A stretch of DNA of 64,000 nucleotides from Pyxidicoccus parkwaysis (GTDB taxonomy: Bacteria; Myxococcota; Myxococcia; Myxococcales; Myxococcaceae). The notes beneath the pieces were generated by a model. The model was not told the DNA's origin. It saw nothing but the letters and a program-made list of their open reading frames with translations, and did not search any database. Shown piece after piece: positions 45,481-55,231 of this stretch. The translations under genes and the position numbers were made by a program. Numbering within the stretch: the stretch's first letter is position 1; each line of letters begins with the position of its first letter. Location: the NCBI RefSeq assembly GCF_017301735.1, contig NZ_CP071090.1, forward strand, positions 5,322,001 through 5,386,000. Reading direction: 5' to 3'.

Positions 45481-45999
45481 TCAGGTGGCGGGCTCTCCGG
45501 AGGCTGCCACCTGGAAGCGGGGTATCGGATTGAGCATCAGGTAGAAGGTTATCAACAGCAGTGCCAACTCCAGCGGCAGCCGCCAGACCTGGGTCGTGAC
45601 GGCGATGTGATTCACGCGCACCGGGTGGCCGAGCGCATTGGGCAGGCCCACGGTGAAGAAGGCCACCAGCATGTCCACCATGAGAGGCAGGGCTGTCAGG
45701 CGGGTGATGTGCACGGACGTGGAGCGCGGCAGGAAGGCGGCCAACATCAGGAAGATGCCGCAGACCATCTCGACCCAACAGACGAGATAGGCATTGAAGA
45801 GCGGAAATGGCACGCCGATGGCGCCGAGGTAGATCGCGAAGCCTTCCGGCCCCCGAGGCAGGACGACCGCGTCAGTCCCCAGGTGGATGGATGCGAAGAA
45901 CTTCACCTCGCCCAGAAAAACAAACACCACGCCTGCAATGACTCGCAGGGCAAACCGGTGCGGGGACTCCACGAAGCGGACAGAATCACGTGGGGGCAT
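45481..45999 (-). CDS. DoxX-family membrane protein
   Basis: A 172-residue protein with four predicted membrane helices (about 17-33, 55-75, 78-95, 140-160). It has the DoxX-like pattern FALRVIAGVVFVFLGEVKFF and FNAYLVCWVEMVCGIFLML. DoxX proteins associate with quinone or redox systems, with poorly defined roles. The SD GAGGAG lies 6 nt before the ATG. It is convergent with the acyl-CoA dehydrogenase gene, 13 bp between stops. Confidence 0.82.
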   Translation of the reverse strand: MPPRDSVRFVESPHRFALRVIAGVVFVFLGEVKFFASIHLGTDAVVLPRGPEGFAIYLGAIGVPFPLFNAYLVCWVEMVCGIFLMLAAFLPRSTSVHITRLTALPLMVDMLVAFFTVGLPNALGHPVRVNHIAVTTQVWRLPLELALLLITFYLMLNPIPRFQVAASGEPAT

Positions 46000-46429
46000 G
46001 ACGGCTCCTCGGGCATGTGTTTGGCTTCAAATCCAGACACCACTACGGATTCACACACACCCGTGCCGGGCCCCAGCCGGGTGGAATCGCCATGACGGCG
46101 TCCACGGCACCACGCCACTCGTGGGCCACCGGAACGCCTCCCCTATGGATTTGCTACGGCCCCCCTACCGGCCGGTCGGTTGACCAGCATTTACTGCAAG
46201 GTGCACTGGGAGCGAGGGCAAGTCAATAGCCTGTAAATCGTGTTTTCTCAGTGACAATCCATACTTACGGAGGGGGCGCTGGGTCACGGCCCGCCAGGTA
46301 GTCGAGCTCGTAAAAGCGCAGCGGCCGGCCATGGGAGGATGTCGTGGGGTTGCTGGGTAGCACGGCCGCACAATTCTGTGTCGTCCACGGCCCCAGTGCA
46401 CACAGCCCTGACAGGAGACTGTCGCGAGA
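46000..46429. other. Long intergenic region
   Basis: About 430 bp with no convincing gene. A few short minus-strand frames end in this interval; one ends with a plausible tail (RFYELDYLAGRDP), but none has an SD or a recognisable start. Confidence 0.5.
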
Positions 46430-46642
46430 GTGGTGAAGGGGCTGGTGGCGCGCCGCAAGCAACTGAGCGCATGACTGGACCGCGTGGACGAAGCCATCCG
46501 GGGCACGGCCACGCCCCTCTGCGCGCCGTGGGCTGAGCTCCGCGCGCTGGAGCGTCCCCCTCCTTCCGGCTGGGAAGAGGTAGCGACCGCTCGGTTCATG
46601 CCGTGGACCGATGACGCCGAGCCTCCACCGGAAACGCGTTGA
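46430..46642 (+). pseudogene. Possible relic of a small helical protein, interrupted by TGA
   Basis: One plus-strand frame from 46430 reads like a small coding sequence broken by a single TGA at 46472-46474. VVKGLVARRKQLSA precedes the stop, and LDRVDEAIRGTATPLC, then WAELRALERPPPSGW and PWTDDAEPPPETR, follow, ending at a TGA at 46640-46642. The helix continues naturally across the stop. It could be a decayed gene, a sequencing error, or chance; no start with an SD was identified. Confidence 0.35.
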
Positions 46643-46661
46643 GTCGAGGTGGAGTGGCGGC

Positions 46662-47612
46662 ATGGACGGGCCCTCCCTCACAGCGCGTGTGCTCCGCCTC
46701 ATTGGCGCCACGTTTCATGTGGTCTGCTTCACCCTGGCCGTGGGAGCGCTGCTGCTCGTCCTGACCATTGGCTTCTGGTGGCTCGGCGTCGCGCTGGGAG
46801 CGCTGTGCCTCGGGTTGCTGCCAGTGCGGAGGCCTTGGACAAGGGCTATCCACCTCGCGGGCTTCGGCATCGCGCTGCTCCTGCTGACGGTTGGAGCGCC
46901 CGTGCTCTTGCGAGACGTCCAGCGCCGGCTGGATGTGTTGGCCATGCGGCTGCACTCCAGCGGACTGCGCGCGACCGACCGCCTGAGTGTGGCGGGGCTG
47001 AACCTGGCCATGGGGCTGGGGGGCTTCGCGGTGGGCTACCGGGAGGTGGCGGCCGAGACGCTCTGGCTGTTCGTGCCGGGAGCCTCCGTGCGCGAGTGGC
47101 ACGACGACTTCGCGATGCACTCGCCACTCGTGCGCTGTGTCGTGTACGAGCTGCTGGAGGAGGCGCGCCGCCAGGGAAAGGGCCGGCAGCGCCTCACGCT
47201 CGCCTCCCGGACCATTGCCTGGAGCCGGAGAGACCTGGAGCACGACTCACGCCGGGTGGCCCTGGCGTTGAACAGCCCGCTCCGAATCAAGGCCACGGCG
47301 TACCGGGAGGCTCGCGGCTGGCGCCTGGAGCTCCGAGGCCGTGCCGCAGCCCGCTACCCGAGGCGCAGCCGCACCGAGCTGGGGCGCCTTTTCGGGCAGG
47401 CGCTCGCCATCGAAGAGGGCCTCTTCGCGGCGCTCCAGGACGCCGGGTGGCTGCACCCGTACGAGGCGGTCTGGACCTGGAGTGTGGCGGAAGGCGACCC
47501 GAGGTTGGAGGACCTGCGCACTCCCGAGCGCACCTGGTTTGAGCGCTTGCTCGTCCACTCAACGCTCCTCGAGGAGGCGGCGGCCCCGCGTCGGATGTCG
47601 GACTGCCGATGA
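46662..47612 (+). CDS. Hypothetical membrane protein
   Basis: A 316-residue protein with two or three N-terminal membrane helices (about 10-33, 35-52, 60-78). A soluble C-terminal region (about 100-316) follows, including a charged alpha/beta part (RRDLEHDSRRVALALNSPLRIKATAYRE). No family is recognised. An alternative start at 46611 adds 17 residues. Coding is supported by length and codon pattern. The gene stands alone. Confidence 0.7.
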   Translation: MDGPSLTARVLRLIGATFHVVCFTLAVGALLLVLTIGFWWLGVALGALCLGLLPVRRPWTRAIHLAGFGIALLLLTVGAPVLLRDVQRRLDVLAMRLHSSGLRATDRLSVAGLNLAMGLGGFAVGYREVAAETLWLFVPGASVREWHDDFAMHSPLVRCVVYELLEEARRQGKGRQRLTLASRTIAWSRRDLEHDSRRVALALNSPLRIKATAYREARGWRLELRGRAAARYPRRSRTELGRLFGQALAIEEGLFAALQDAGWLHPYEAVWTWSVAEGDPRLEDLRTPERTWFERLLVHSTLLEEAAAPRRMSDCR

Positions 47613-47749
47613 GACTCCCGGCGCTCGGGGCGGGACACACGGTGGATGTCACCCATGCCATCCTGGAATTGCTCCGGGCAGCAGGCTCAGGATGGGGCTC
47701 CGGCCAGCGGCGTGCTGGTGCCTGATGCGAGACATCGAGTGAGGAATCC

Positions 47750-49198
47750 ATGACGAGTCGAACCCTCTCCCGGCGAGCGATGCTCCAGGGAGCGTTGGTG
47801 GCTGTGGCGTTCAACCCCGTGAGCCAGAGCTGGGCGTCCACGCTGGAGCCCGGCGCGGTGCCCCTGCCCCCGCTAGACGGTGAGCTGCGGATGGACGCGG
47901 CGTCGCGCACCTCGGCTTCGGAGGACTTCGGTCACATCATCCACCGTACGCCATGGGCCGTCCTCGTCCCCGGCTCGGTTGACGACATCGTGCGCATGGT
48001 CCGCTTCGCGGGCCGCCAGAACCTGAAGATCGCCGCCGCGCGTGGCCTCGGCGAGAGCCACAGCACCTTCGGCCAGTCCCAGGTGCAGGCGGGCATCGTC
48101 ATCGACATGTCCGCGTTGTCGACCATCCACGAGGTCCGCGAGGACAGCGCCTGGGTGGACGCGGGCGTCCGGTGGCACGAGCTCCTCGCGGCCACCCTCC
48201 CCTCCGGAAAGAGCCCACCGGTCCTCACCGACTACATCGAGCTGAGCATCGGTGGAACGCTGTCGGCCGGAGGCATCGGCGGGCAGGCGTTCCGCTGGGG
48301 CCTCCAGGTGGACAACGTGCTGGAAATGGACGTCGTCACGGGTAAGGGTGAGCTCGTGCGGTGCTCACGCTCGCGCGAGCGGCCGCTGTTCGACGCCGTG
48401 CGCTCGGGGCTGGGCCAGTTCGGCATCATCGTGCGCGCCCGGGTAAAGCTCGTCCCGGTGCCCGCCAGCGCGCGGACCTATACCGCGCTGTACGACGACC
48501 TCCACCGCTTCATGGAGGACCAGCGGCGGCTCATCGACGAGGGCCGCTTCGACTACGTGGAAGGCTTCGCCCTCCCCTCCAATGGCAGCTGGTCCTATCA
48601 GCTCGAGGTGGTGAAGTACTTCAACCCTGGCGCGGAGCCGGACGACGCGAAGCTGCTCGCGGGGCTCGGCTTCCAGCCTGGGACGCTCCAGGTGAAGGAC
48701 AGCAGCTACTTCGACTTCGTCAACCGACTCGCACCGCTGGTGGAGCTGCTCAAGCAGCTCGGCGTCTGGTTCTTCCCCCACCCGTGGCTGGACATGTTCG
48801 TTCCCGCCCGCGCCGCGGAGGCGTTCGTGCAGGAAGTGCTCGCACAGACGACCGAGGCCGACATGGGACAGGGGCCCATCCTCCTCTACCCCATCCGCTC
48901 CTCGGAGCTGACCACGCCCTTCCTGCGCACGCCCAATGACAGGCACGTCTACCTCTTCTCGCTGCTGCGCACCGCCATTCCGCCGACGCCGGAGAACGTG
49001 GCCGCCCTCGTGCAGAAAAACCGCGCCATCTTCGAGCGGCTCACCGCCATTGGCGGGAAGATCTACCCGGTCGATGCCGTGCCCATGAGCCCCACCGACT
49101 GGCGCCGCCACTTCCACCCCTTCTGGGAGCGCTTCGAGCAGGCGAAGCAGCGCTACGACCCGAACCACGTCCTCACTCCGGGCCAGGGCATCTTCTGA
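47750..49198 (+). CDS. Tat-exported FAD-binding oxidoreductase (cytokinin-dehydrogenase-like)
   Basis: A 482-residue protein with a twin-arginine signal (SRRAMLQGALVAVAF, cleavage near SWA) and a GAGGA SD. The PCMH-type FAD domain (about 55-235) has AARGLGESHSTFGQ, where the His aligns with the covalent-flavin His of the family, and SIGGTLSAGGIGGQAFRWG. The C-terminal substrate domain (about 240-480) looks like that of cytokinin dehydrogenases and ends RYDPNHVLTPGQGIF, the usual terminus. It oxidises a small alcohol or amine substrate in the periplasm. A real cytokinin substrate is not implied. A bidirectional terminator follows. Confidence 0.88.
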   Translation: MTSRTLSRRAMLQGALVAVAFNPVSQSWASTLEPGAVPLPPLDGELRMDAASRTSASEDFGHIIHRTPWAVLVPGSVDDIVRMVRFAGRQNLKIAAARGLGESHSTFGQSQVQAGIVIDMSALSTIHEVREDSAWVDAGVRWHELLAATLPSGKSPPVLTDYIELSIGGTLSAGGIGGQAFRWGLQVDNVLEMDVVTGKGELVRCSRSRERPLFDAVRSGLGQFGIIVRARVKLVPVPASARTYTALYDDLHRFMEDQRRLIDEGRFDYVEGFALPSNGSWSYQLEVVKYFNPGAEPDDAKLLAGLGFQPGTLQVKDSSYFDFVNRLAPLVELLKQLGVWFFPHPWLDMFVPARAAEAFVQEVLAQTTEADMGQGPILLYPIRSSELTTPFLRTPNDRHVYLFSLLRTAIPPTPENVAALVQKNRAIFERLTAIGGKIYPVDAVPMSPTDWRRHFHPFWERFEQAKQRYDPNHVLTPGQGIF

Positions 49199-49216
49199 CC
49201 CTCGGAGGCATCGACA

Positions 49217-49246
49217 CCGGCCGCACGGCAATCCTCGTGCGGCCGG
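49217..49246. terminator. Bidirectional terminator between convergent genes
   Basis: A perfect 11-bp stem (CCGGCCGCACG/CGTGCGGCCGG) with an 8-nt loop between the FAD oxidoreductase and the convergent carboxypeptidase-regulatory-like gene. Confidence 0.75.
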
Positions 49247-49270
49247 CAGGCTCGCACGAGGCCTGACGGG

Positions 49271-51385
49271 TCAAGAGTCGCTCTGTACCCGCAGGTCCAC
49301 CCGGGCAGTCTGTCCTTCCGTGCCCTCGAATGCCGCCGGCTCGCCGTGCGGGTTGACGACCTGGATGGAGCCGCGCCCGGGCGATACCCGGATGACATAC
49401 GTCCCATCGGGGCGGATGGGTGCCAGGTGCGCCTCTCCCTGCACCTCCACGCGCACGTCGCCGTCCTCCAGCGGAAGCCCGCGCGCGTCCTTGACGGTGC
49501 CCCGCACCGTCAGCCCCTGGGGCAGCCGCACCCGCGCCTGCGTGACGCCCTCGGGCATGAGGAGCCGCGTCAGTGGCCAATCCGGGTGGTCGAGCTCGAG
49601 CAGGACCGGCTCCGCCGGCACATGGGAAAGGTAGAGGCTCCCATCAGGAAACGTCTCGCCGTGGCAGGCACTCGGGTCTCGCGATGTCTGCGCACCGGGC
49701 CACCGGCACCGGACCGTCACTCCGGCAAGCTCCCAGCCTTCCGGAGTCTCAACGCGCCCGGTGAGCGTCCTTCCGGAGCCGAGCCGAATGGCCCCCAGCT
49801 TCCGCGACGCCGGCTGGCGCGGGTCGACAGTCAGCAGCCTGGGCGCGAAGCCATCGGCGGAGATGCGAAGCACCACCGCATCCGAACCCGGCGACACCGG
49901 CGCGGAGAAGCGGCCCGCCGCGTGCCGCTTCGAAGTCCCATTCACGCGGAACGAGCGGATGGGTCGGCCGCGCTCATCCACCACGCGGCCGGAGACAGGG
50001 ACACTCCGCTGCCGCTTCAGCACGAGGCGAAGCGGTGCCGAAGTGGGGACGCGGACCGTGGTGGAGAGGAGCTCGCAACCATCCTTCGAGGCCACCACCG
50101 TCAGCTCACCTTCGGGAAGGCTGTCGAAGGCAAAGGGGCCATTGACGCTCCGGCGCATCACCGAGAAGTCCGCCTGCTCCTCTTCTCCGTGGCGGAGTGA
50201 AACGCGCACACCTCGCACGGGGCGCCCTCGCGCGTCGACGACGCTGCCACGGAGCCGGTGGGGGCCGCGAAAGTCCAACGAGAGGACCTCTTCGCTGGTG
50301 GAGACCCGGACCTTGCGTGACGTGGACCGCTCTTCCTCACCGGACCGCAGGCTCGCCGACACCCAATAGTCCCCGGGGACAAGGCCATCGACAGCCGTGC
50401 CGCCCACGGCGCGGGTCTCGATGGTCCGCACCGAGGGGAAGAAGTCCGGGTCCGCCAGCGGCCCCGAGAATGAGACAGAGGCAGGCACGGGCGTACCGCG
50501 CGGACCGGTGACGGTGGTGGAGACGCGGACGCCCTCCGGGAGCGTCCAGCGGACTTCGCCGGTGGGGACCTCCACATCGCCGGAGAGAGCGGCGTGCTCT
50601 CTCGGCTGGAGCAGGAACGTGTATCGGCCACGCTCAAGGCCGCCGATGGCGAAGGTCCCGTCGCCGTCGGTCGTGGTGGTGAGCGCATCCTGGCCAGAGG
50701 AGGCTGCAGGGAACGACGTCCGCCCGTACCGCTTGAGACGGACCCGGACGCCCCTCACCGGCGTGCCATGGCTGTCGGTCACCACGCCGTGCAGTTCCAC
50801 CGCGCTTTCGAGCACCACGTCCCACTCTCCGGTGGCCGACGCCTCGGTGACTCTCTGGGAGATGTACCCCGGAGCGCTCACCTGGACCGCGATGGGAGAG
50901 AACCCTGGCACCGCGAGCTCGAACCGTCCCTTGCTGGCGGTCCGGTACTCGCGGGGGTTCCGAAGGCCGTCCACGCCTTGAAGGCCCGCCTCGACCCGCG
51001 CTCCGAGAACGGGCAGGCCCGAATCGGAGCGCACGACACCGCGTACGGTTCTGGGCAGGCCCAGCTCCAGCACCACGAAGGACGGGTCTCCGGCCGCTGG
51101 CGCGACCTGGACCTCACCCACCTCCGAGCCTTGGGAGGCAGTCAGGGTCCACCAACCGTCGGATAGGCCGCGGAGCACGAAGTGGCCGTGCGCATCGGTC
51201 CTGGTGGTGACCACGCGCGCTCCATGAGCCGCGCGGACCTTCACCGAAGCCAGCGGCCCCATGCTCGCGACAGCGACGCCCTCGATGACGCGGGAGCCGC
51301 GTGCGGGCGGCGCGCCCGCATGGGCCACCGTCATGAGCGCCAGGGGAAGAAGCCAGAGCGCACCGCGCATGAATCGAAGGGCCAT
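49271..51385 (-). CDS. Secreted protein with tandem carboxypeptidase-regulatory-like domains
   Basis: A 704-residue protein with a Sec signal (MRGALWLLPLALMTVAHAG) and a GGAGGA SD. The mature part is about seven tandem beta-sandwich modules of the CarboxypepD_reg type, each with a strand pattern such as VRGVVRSDSGLPVLGARVEAG, then TASKGRFELAVPG, ending in a short strand. No peptidase domain is attached. Such proteins are extracellular scaffolds or adhesins. It converges with the FAD oxidoreductase gene across a bidirectional terminator. Confidence 0.85.
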   Translation of the reverse strand: MALRFMRGALWLLPLALMTVAHAGAPPARGSRVIEGVAVASMGPLASVKVRAAHGARVVTTRTDAHGHFVLRGLSDGWWTLTASQGSEVGEVQVAPAAGDPSFVVLELGLPRTVRGVVRSDSGLPVLGARVEAGLQGVDGLRNPREYRTASKGRFELAVPGFSPIAVQVSAPGYISQRVTEASATGEWDVVLESAVELHGVVTDSHGTPVRGVRVRLKRYGRTSFPAASSGQDALTTTTDGDGTFAIGGLERGRYTFLLQPREHAALSGDVEVPTGEVRWTLPEGVRVSTTVTGPRGTPVPASVSFSGPLADPDFFPSVRTIETRAVGGTAVDGLVPGDYWVSASLRSGEEERSTSRKVRVSTSEEVLSLDFRGPHRLRGSVVDARGRPVRGVRVSLRHGEEEQADFSVMRRSVNGPFAFDSLPEGELTVVASKDGCELLSTTVRVPTSAPLRLVLKRQRSVPVSGRVVDERGRPIRSFRVNGTSKRHAAGRFSAPVSPGSDAVVLRISADGFAPRLLTVDPRQPASRKLGAIRLGSGRTLTGRVETPEGWELAGVTVRCRWPGAQTSRDPSACHGETFPDGSLYLSHVPAEPVLLELDHPDWPLTRLLMPEGVTQARVRLPQGLTVRGTVKDARGLPLEDGDVRVEVQGEAHLAPIRPDGTYVIRVSPGRGSIQVVNPHGEPAAFEGTEGQTARVDLRVQSDS

Positions 51386-51559
51386 CGGTCCTCCGCAGGA
51401 TAGCCCGAAGCTCGCGGAGCGCGCGGCCCCCACACCCTGTGTCCGACCTCGAGCGGGTGGAGCGCATGGACGCTGCCCGAGCCGAAAAAATCGCCTCGCT
51501 TGCCCGATAAATCCGCTCGCGGTTCTCAACGGACGAACCCACTCCCAACGGAGCAAGCC

Positions 51560-52015
51560 ATGAAGACCGTCCTGAAGAGCCTGTCCCTCGCCGCCGCCTT
51601 TGCCCTCGCCATCCAGGCCATCCCCGCCAACGCCAACGGCCTGGGAGGAGCCTCCATGAAGGCCACCAACGGGGTGGACGATACGTGCTCCGTCTACGCC
51701 TACGGGTGGATTGCCAACAGCTGCACCACGACGAAGTCCTTCATCGTGGCCCTGCCGTTCTCTGGAGCCGCCGGGTACCGCACCTTCTCCGTGATGGCGC
51801 AGGGGGCTGCCACCGGCGACGTGTCCTGCCGGATTGCCGCCACCACCAACGCCCAGAACGGATTCTACTCGGGGAGCTGGGTCTCACTGCCGGCCGCAGG
51901 CAGCCCGCAGACCATCGACCTGGGCACGCTCTTCACGGACACCAAGAGCTCCCTCTACCTGCTGTGCAACCTGGCGCAGAACGCCAAGGTCTTCTCCATC
52001 CAGTGGGATAACTAG
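51560..52015 (+). CDS. Secreted hypothetical protein
   Basis: A 151-residue protein with a Sec signal (KTVLKSLSLAAAFALAIQAI, cleavage near ANANG). The mature part is a small, Thr/Ser-rich beta protein with four Cys (DDTCSVYAYG, IANSCTTTKSF, GDVSCRIAA, LYLLCNLAQ), likely two disulfides. No family is recognised. It is followed after 30 bp by a periplasmic coiled-coil protein gene in the same direction, perhaps in one unit. Confidence 0.78.
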   Translation: MKTVLKSLSLAAAFALAIQAIPANANGLGGASMKATNGVDDTCSVYAYGWIANSCTTTKSFIVALPFSGAAGYRTFSVMAQGAATGDVSCRIAATTNAQNGFYSGSWVSLPAAGSPQTIDLGTLFTDTKSSLYLLCNLAQNAKVFSIQWDN

Positions 52016-52045
52016 TTCCCTCGCCACTGCCCTGGGAGACCCGCG

Positions 52046-52717
52046 ATGCCGCGCCCCCTGCCCCTGGCCGGAATCACCGCGCTGCTGGCCTTCCTGGGCT
52101 GGCAGTGGCTGGAACACACCTCGCTGGAGCTGCAGCACCAGCAGCAACAGACGGAGCTCGCGGCCACCCGCCGCGAGCTCCGGGAGATGACCCGCGTGCT
52201 GGGTGAGCAGCAGTCACAACTGGAGCGCCTCGCCCGGGAAGTAACGCGCACTCAGTCCTCTGCGCCTGCCCTGCCCCTGGCACTCGCCGCCGAGCCACCC
52301 GCCTCCGGCGCGGGTGTGGAGCGCCCTGTCCCCGCGACTCCGCCTGAACGCCCGACGCCGCCGTCCGAGGAGGAGCGGGTCGCCAGCCTGGAGGAAGCGG
52401 TCCACGGCGAGCCCATCGACCCACGCTGGAGCCAGCAGGCGGAGGACCTGGCCCGCTCCAACCTGAGCCGAGTCCTCACCACTTCGCGGCTGGAGTCGGT
52501 GCACTGCGGTGCCTCACTGTGTCGCGTGGAGACCTCGCACCCCAGCCAGGAGGCGCTGGAGCAGTTTCGCGAGCAGGTCCTGATGGCGCCCACGCCGGTG
52601 CTCTGGAATGGAGCCACCTACAGCTCCGTGCAGGGGGACGCCCGCGAGGGCACCCTCACGACGGTCTCGTACGTGGCCAGGGAGGGAAGGCCGCTTCCCA
52701 TCCTGGAGCGCCGCTGA
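52046..52717 (+). CDS. Membrane-anchored coiled-coil hypothetical protein
   Basis: A 223-residue protein with an N-terminal anchor (about 6-22, PLAGITALLAFLGWQWL), then a Gln/Glu/Arg-rich coiled coil (about 28-72), a Pro/Ala linker (75-115) and a small C-terminal domain (about 125-223) with a Cys pair (VHCGASLCRVETSH) and a strand pattern (WNGATYSSVQ, TTVSYVARE). The C-terminal domain probably faces the periplasm. The family is unknown; this architecture recurs in myxobacterial genomes. Confidence 0.72.
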   Translation: MPRPLPLAGITALLAFLGWQWLEHTSLELQHQQQQTELAATRRELREMTRVLGEQQSQLERLAREVTRTQSSAPALPLALAAEPPASGAGVERPVPATPPERPTPPSEEERVASLEEAVHGEPIDPRWSQQAEDLARSNLSRVLTTSRLESVHCGASLCRVETSHPSQEALEQFREQVLMAPTPVLWNGATYSSVQGDAREGTLTTVSYVAREGRPLPILERR

Positions 52718-52762
52718 GCCTGCACACCAGCGCCGAGCCACGAGGCGCTCGCAGCACGACGG

Positions 52763-54904
52763 CTACTTCATGCGCACCGTGACGGTGTTGGTGGCGGTGT
52801 TGAGCGTGATGAAGCCGCCCTGGAACTCGCTCTCGCGCCCACCGGTGACGGCGTACTCGTCCCGCACCGGGTAGCCCAGCGGGCTGCGCTCCCAGCCCAA
52901 TGACTCCCACTTCGCTCGAATCGGGCCATGCACCTCGTGCGCTCCCGTCGTGGGCGTCCAGTAGATGCTTCCATTCTGGAAGTGATTGAAGCGCCCGACT
53001 CTATCCGGCGTCTTCGTCTCATCCGTCAGCGGGTAGCCCAGCAACCCCGCCTCCCGGCTCAATGACACCCATCTGGCATTGATATCGCCAACCACCGCAT
53101 GCGCACCCGTCGCGGGCGTGAAGTAGATGCTTCCCTTCTGGAAGTGATTGAGGCGCCCCACTCCATCCGGCGCTCCCTGCTCGTCCGTCACCGGGTAGCC
53201 CAGGTAGCTCGTCTCCCATCCCAGCTCCGACCACTTCGCGTGGATGAGGCCCCGCACCTCGTGCGCTCCCGTCGTGGGCGTCCAGTAGATGCTTCCATTC
53301 TCGAAGTGGTTGTAGCGGCCCGTCGTGTCCGGCGTCGTCAGCTCTCCCGTCTTCGGGTAGCCCAGTTGGCTGCGCTCCCAGCCCAGCTGCTCCCACTTCG
53401 CGCGGATGTCCCCGTGCACCTCCCACGCTCCCAGCTCCGGCGTCCAGTAGATGCTGCCGTGCTCGAAGTGGTTGTATCGGCCGCGGCCATCCGGCGTCGT
53501 CAGCTCGTCAGTGATTGGGTAGCCCAGCACGCCCCGCTCCCAGCTCAGCTGCTCCCACCGGCCACGGATGGCGCCCAGCACAACATGCGCGCCCAGCGTC
53601 GGCGTCCAGTAGATGCTGCCTCGCTCGAAGTGATTGAAGCGACCCACCCCATCCGGCGTGGCCCACTCACCGACCTGGCATGCCCCGAGCAGCACGGGGC
53701 CGTTGACCGCGTTGTACTTCGCCTTGATGTCCCCCATCAGCACGCAGCCCGTGCCGCAGTAGGAATTGGCCCGATTGAGGTAGTCCCGCCAGGGCCAGTT
53801 GGCTCCGGGGTCCGTGCGGTCGTACGGCTGGAGCCGGCCGTGCCCCACCACGTGGTAGCTGTCGCGGGGAATGCCGTGGTCACGCGTGATGTCGCACAAC
53901 AACCGGGCCGAGGCGTCGATCTGCCCCACCGGCCAGTTCACCGTCGACGCATACCCGCCATGCTCGATGCCGATGGTGAAGTCATTGGCGCTTCGCCCGT
54001 TCAGCCCGCACTCCGCCCCGCTGTTGTTGCTGCACTGGTAGGTGGCGCCGATGTGCCAGGCCCGGCTCCCATCGCGCACGAGCTGGCTGATTTCGCCTCC
54101 GTCCTCACGCACCACGTAGTGCGCGCTCACCTCAGAGCTGGGATTGGTCAGCCAGCTCCAGCACCCCGAGTAGCTGCTCTCACAGGTGTGGATGATGACC
54201 ATCCTCACGCCCATGGGTCGGGAGTTGAAGTTGGGCGAGGGTCGCCACACGGCCGGGGCGTAGTCAGGACCCGCGAGCGCCTGGGCCTTCTGCCCCAGCG
54301 CCTCTTCGGCCAGGCCCTGTCCACTCGCGGCCCACTCCTTCGAGAGCGTCCCGACTCCCAGGCGAGCCACGCGGAAGACCTCGTCGCGGACGAAGCTGCG
54401 GCGGCCGGCTTCGTCCTGGATGCCGGACACCTCGGCCACGGCGGGTGCCCACTTCGCGGCCTGCGTCCGGTCGACCTTCATCGCAGTCGCGTGACGTGAC
54501 AGCAGCGCCGCCGCCGCACGGACATGGGAGCGCGCTTCAGTCCTCGCCTGCTCCGCCGTGACGCCGGCCAGCTTCGCGCCCTCCTCGAGCTGCGCTCTGG
54601 TGAGCGCCATCATTCCGAAGACCGCCGGGCGACCCTCGAACTCCTCGGTGCCCTCCACCATCTGGTAGCGCGTCTGCACGAAGGCGATGGACTTGAGGAG
54701 CGCGGGCGGCACATCGAACTCCTCGCCGGCCTCATTGAAGAGCGCATCGAAGGACGCATCCTCGCGGGCGGAGTCCTCCGTCCGTGTCGCGTCGCTCGGC
54801 ACGTTGGAGACCGCGGAGGCCTGCGGCGGCGGCTGTTCGTCCAGGCCACACGCCTGCGTCAACGCCAGCGAGGCGGCGAGCACGACAATTCCTTGCCTCT
54901 TCAT
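52763..54904 (-). CDS. Lipoprotein N-acetylmuramoyl-L-alanine amidase with LGFP repeats
   Basis: A 713-residue lipoprotein (signal MKRQGIVVLAASLALTQAC, lipobox TQAC; SD GGAGGA). The N-terminal helical region (about 45-190) resembles a lytic-transglycosylase fold but has Gln (AFVQTRY) where the catalytic Glu would be. The Amidase_2/PGRP domain (about 205-370) has zinc ligands in VIIHTCE and VVGHGRLQ, with RTDPG where the third ligand is expected. The C-terminal part (about 390-713) is five complete LGFP repeats and one partial, each with a GRxNHFxxGSIYWTP core and an LGYPxTDE end. LGFP repeats bind cell-wall polymers. It likely degrades peptidoglycan of prey or of dying kin. Confidence 0.9.
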   Translation of the reverse strand: MKRQGIVVLAASLALTQACGLDEQPPPQASAVSNVPSDATRTEDSAREDASFDALFNEAGEEFDVPPALLKSIAFVQTRYQMVEGTEEFEGRPAVFGMMALTRAQLEEGAKLAGVTAEQARTEARSHVRAAAALLSRHATAMKVDRTQAAKWAPAVAEVSGIQDEAGRRSFVRDEVFRVARLGVGTLSKEWAASGQGLAEEALGQKAQALAGPDYAPAVWRPSPNFNSRPMGVRMVIIHTCESSYSGCWSWLTNPSSEVSAHYVVREDGGEISQLVRDGSRAWHIGATYQCSNNSGAECGLNGRSANDFTIGIEHGGYASTVNWPVGQIDASARLLCDITRDHGIPRDSYHVVGHGRLQPYDRTDPGANWPWRDYLNRANSYCGTGCVLMGDIKAKYNAVNGPVLLGACQVGEWATPDGVGRFNHFERGSIYWTPTLGAHVVLGAIRGRWEQLSWERGVLGYPITDELTTPDGRGRYNHFEHGSIYWTPELGAWEVHGDIRAKWEQLGWERSQLGYPKTGELTTPDTTGRYNHFENGSIYWTPTTGAHEVRGLIHAKWSELGWETSYLGYPVTDEQGAPDGVGRLNHFQKGSIYFTPATGAHAVVGDINARWVSLSREAGLLGYPLTDETKTPDRVGRFNHFQNGSIYWTPTTGAHEVHGPIRAKWESLGWERSPLGYPVRDEYAVTGGRESEFQGGFITLNTATNTVTVRMK

Positions 54905-55231
54905 TGATTCCTCCGGACTTCGTCACGCGAGTCATGGGCGACTCCAGGGCTCGCCAAAGGCGGGCGCAACGGGAGCCAATGAGCAGGCGATACGACTCAA
55001 TCACCATCCAAGAAATCAAGAAAATTAGGTTGAACCGGAAGTTCTCGGTCTCCCGTTCCAGGGTTGGATTCAACAAATACAGCCCCTTGGAGACACAAAG
55101 CCCGCGCTGATAACGAAACTCGACGTTGTGTTCTGTTTTGCCCTATCATTGAAAAAATCCAATGACGGCGGCGTGAATGCCTCGGGGAGAGGTGGCACGC
55201 CCAACTGACTCTGGTTCAGCCAGAGGGGGAA
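54905..55231. other. Divergent region between the amidase and the amidohydrolase
   Basis: 327 bp, with an AT-rich part between about 54998 and 55165 likely to hold both promoters. No small gene is evident. Confidence 0.5.
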
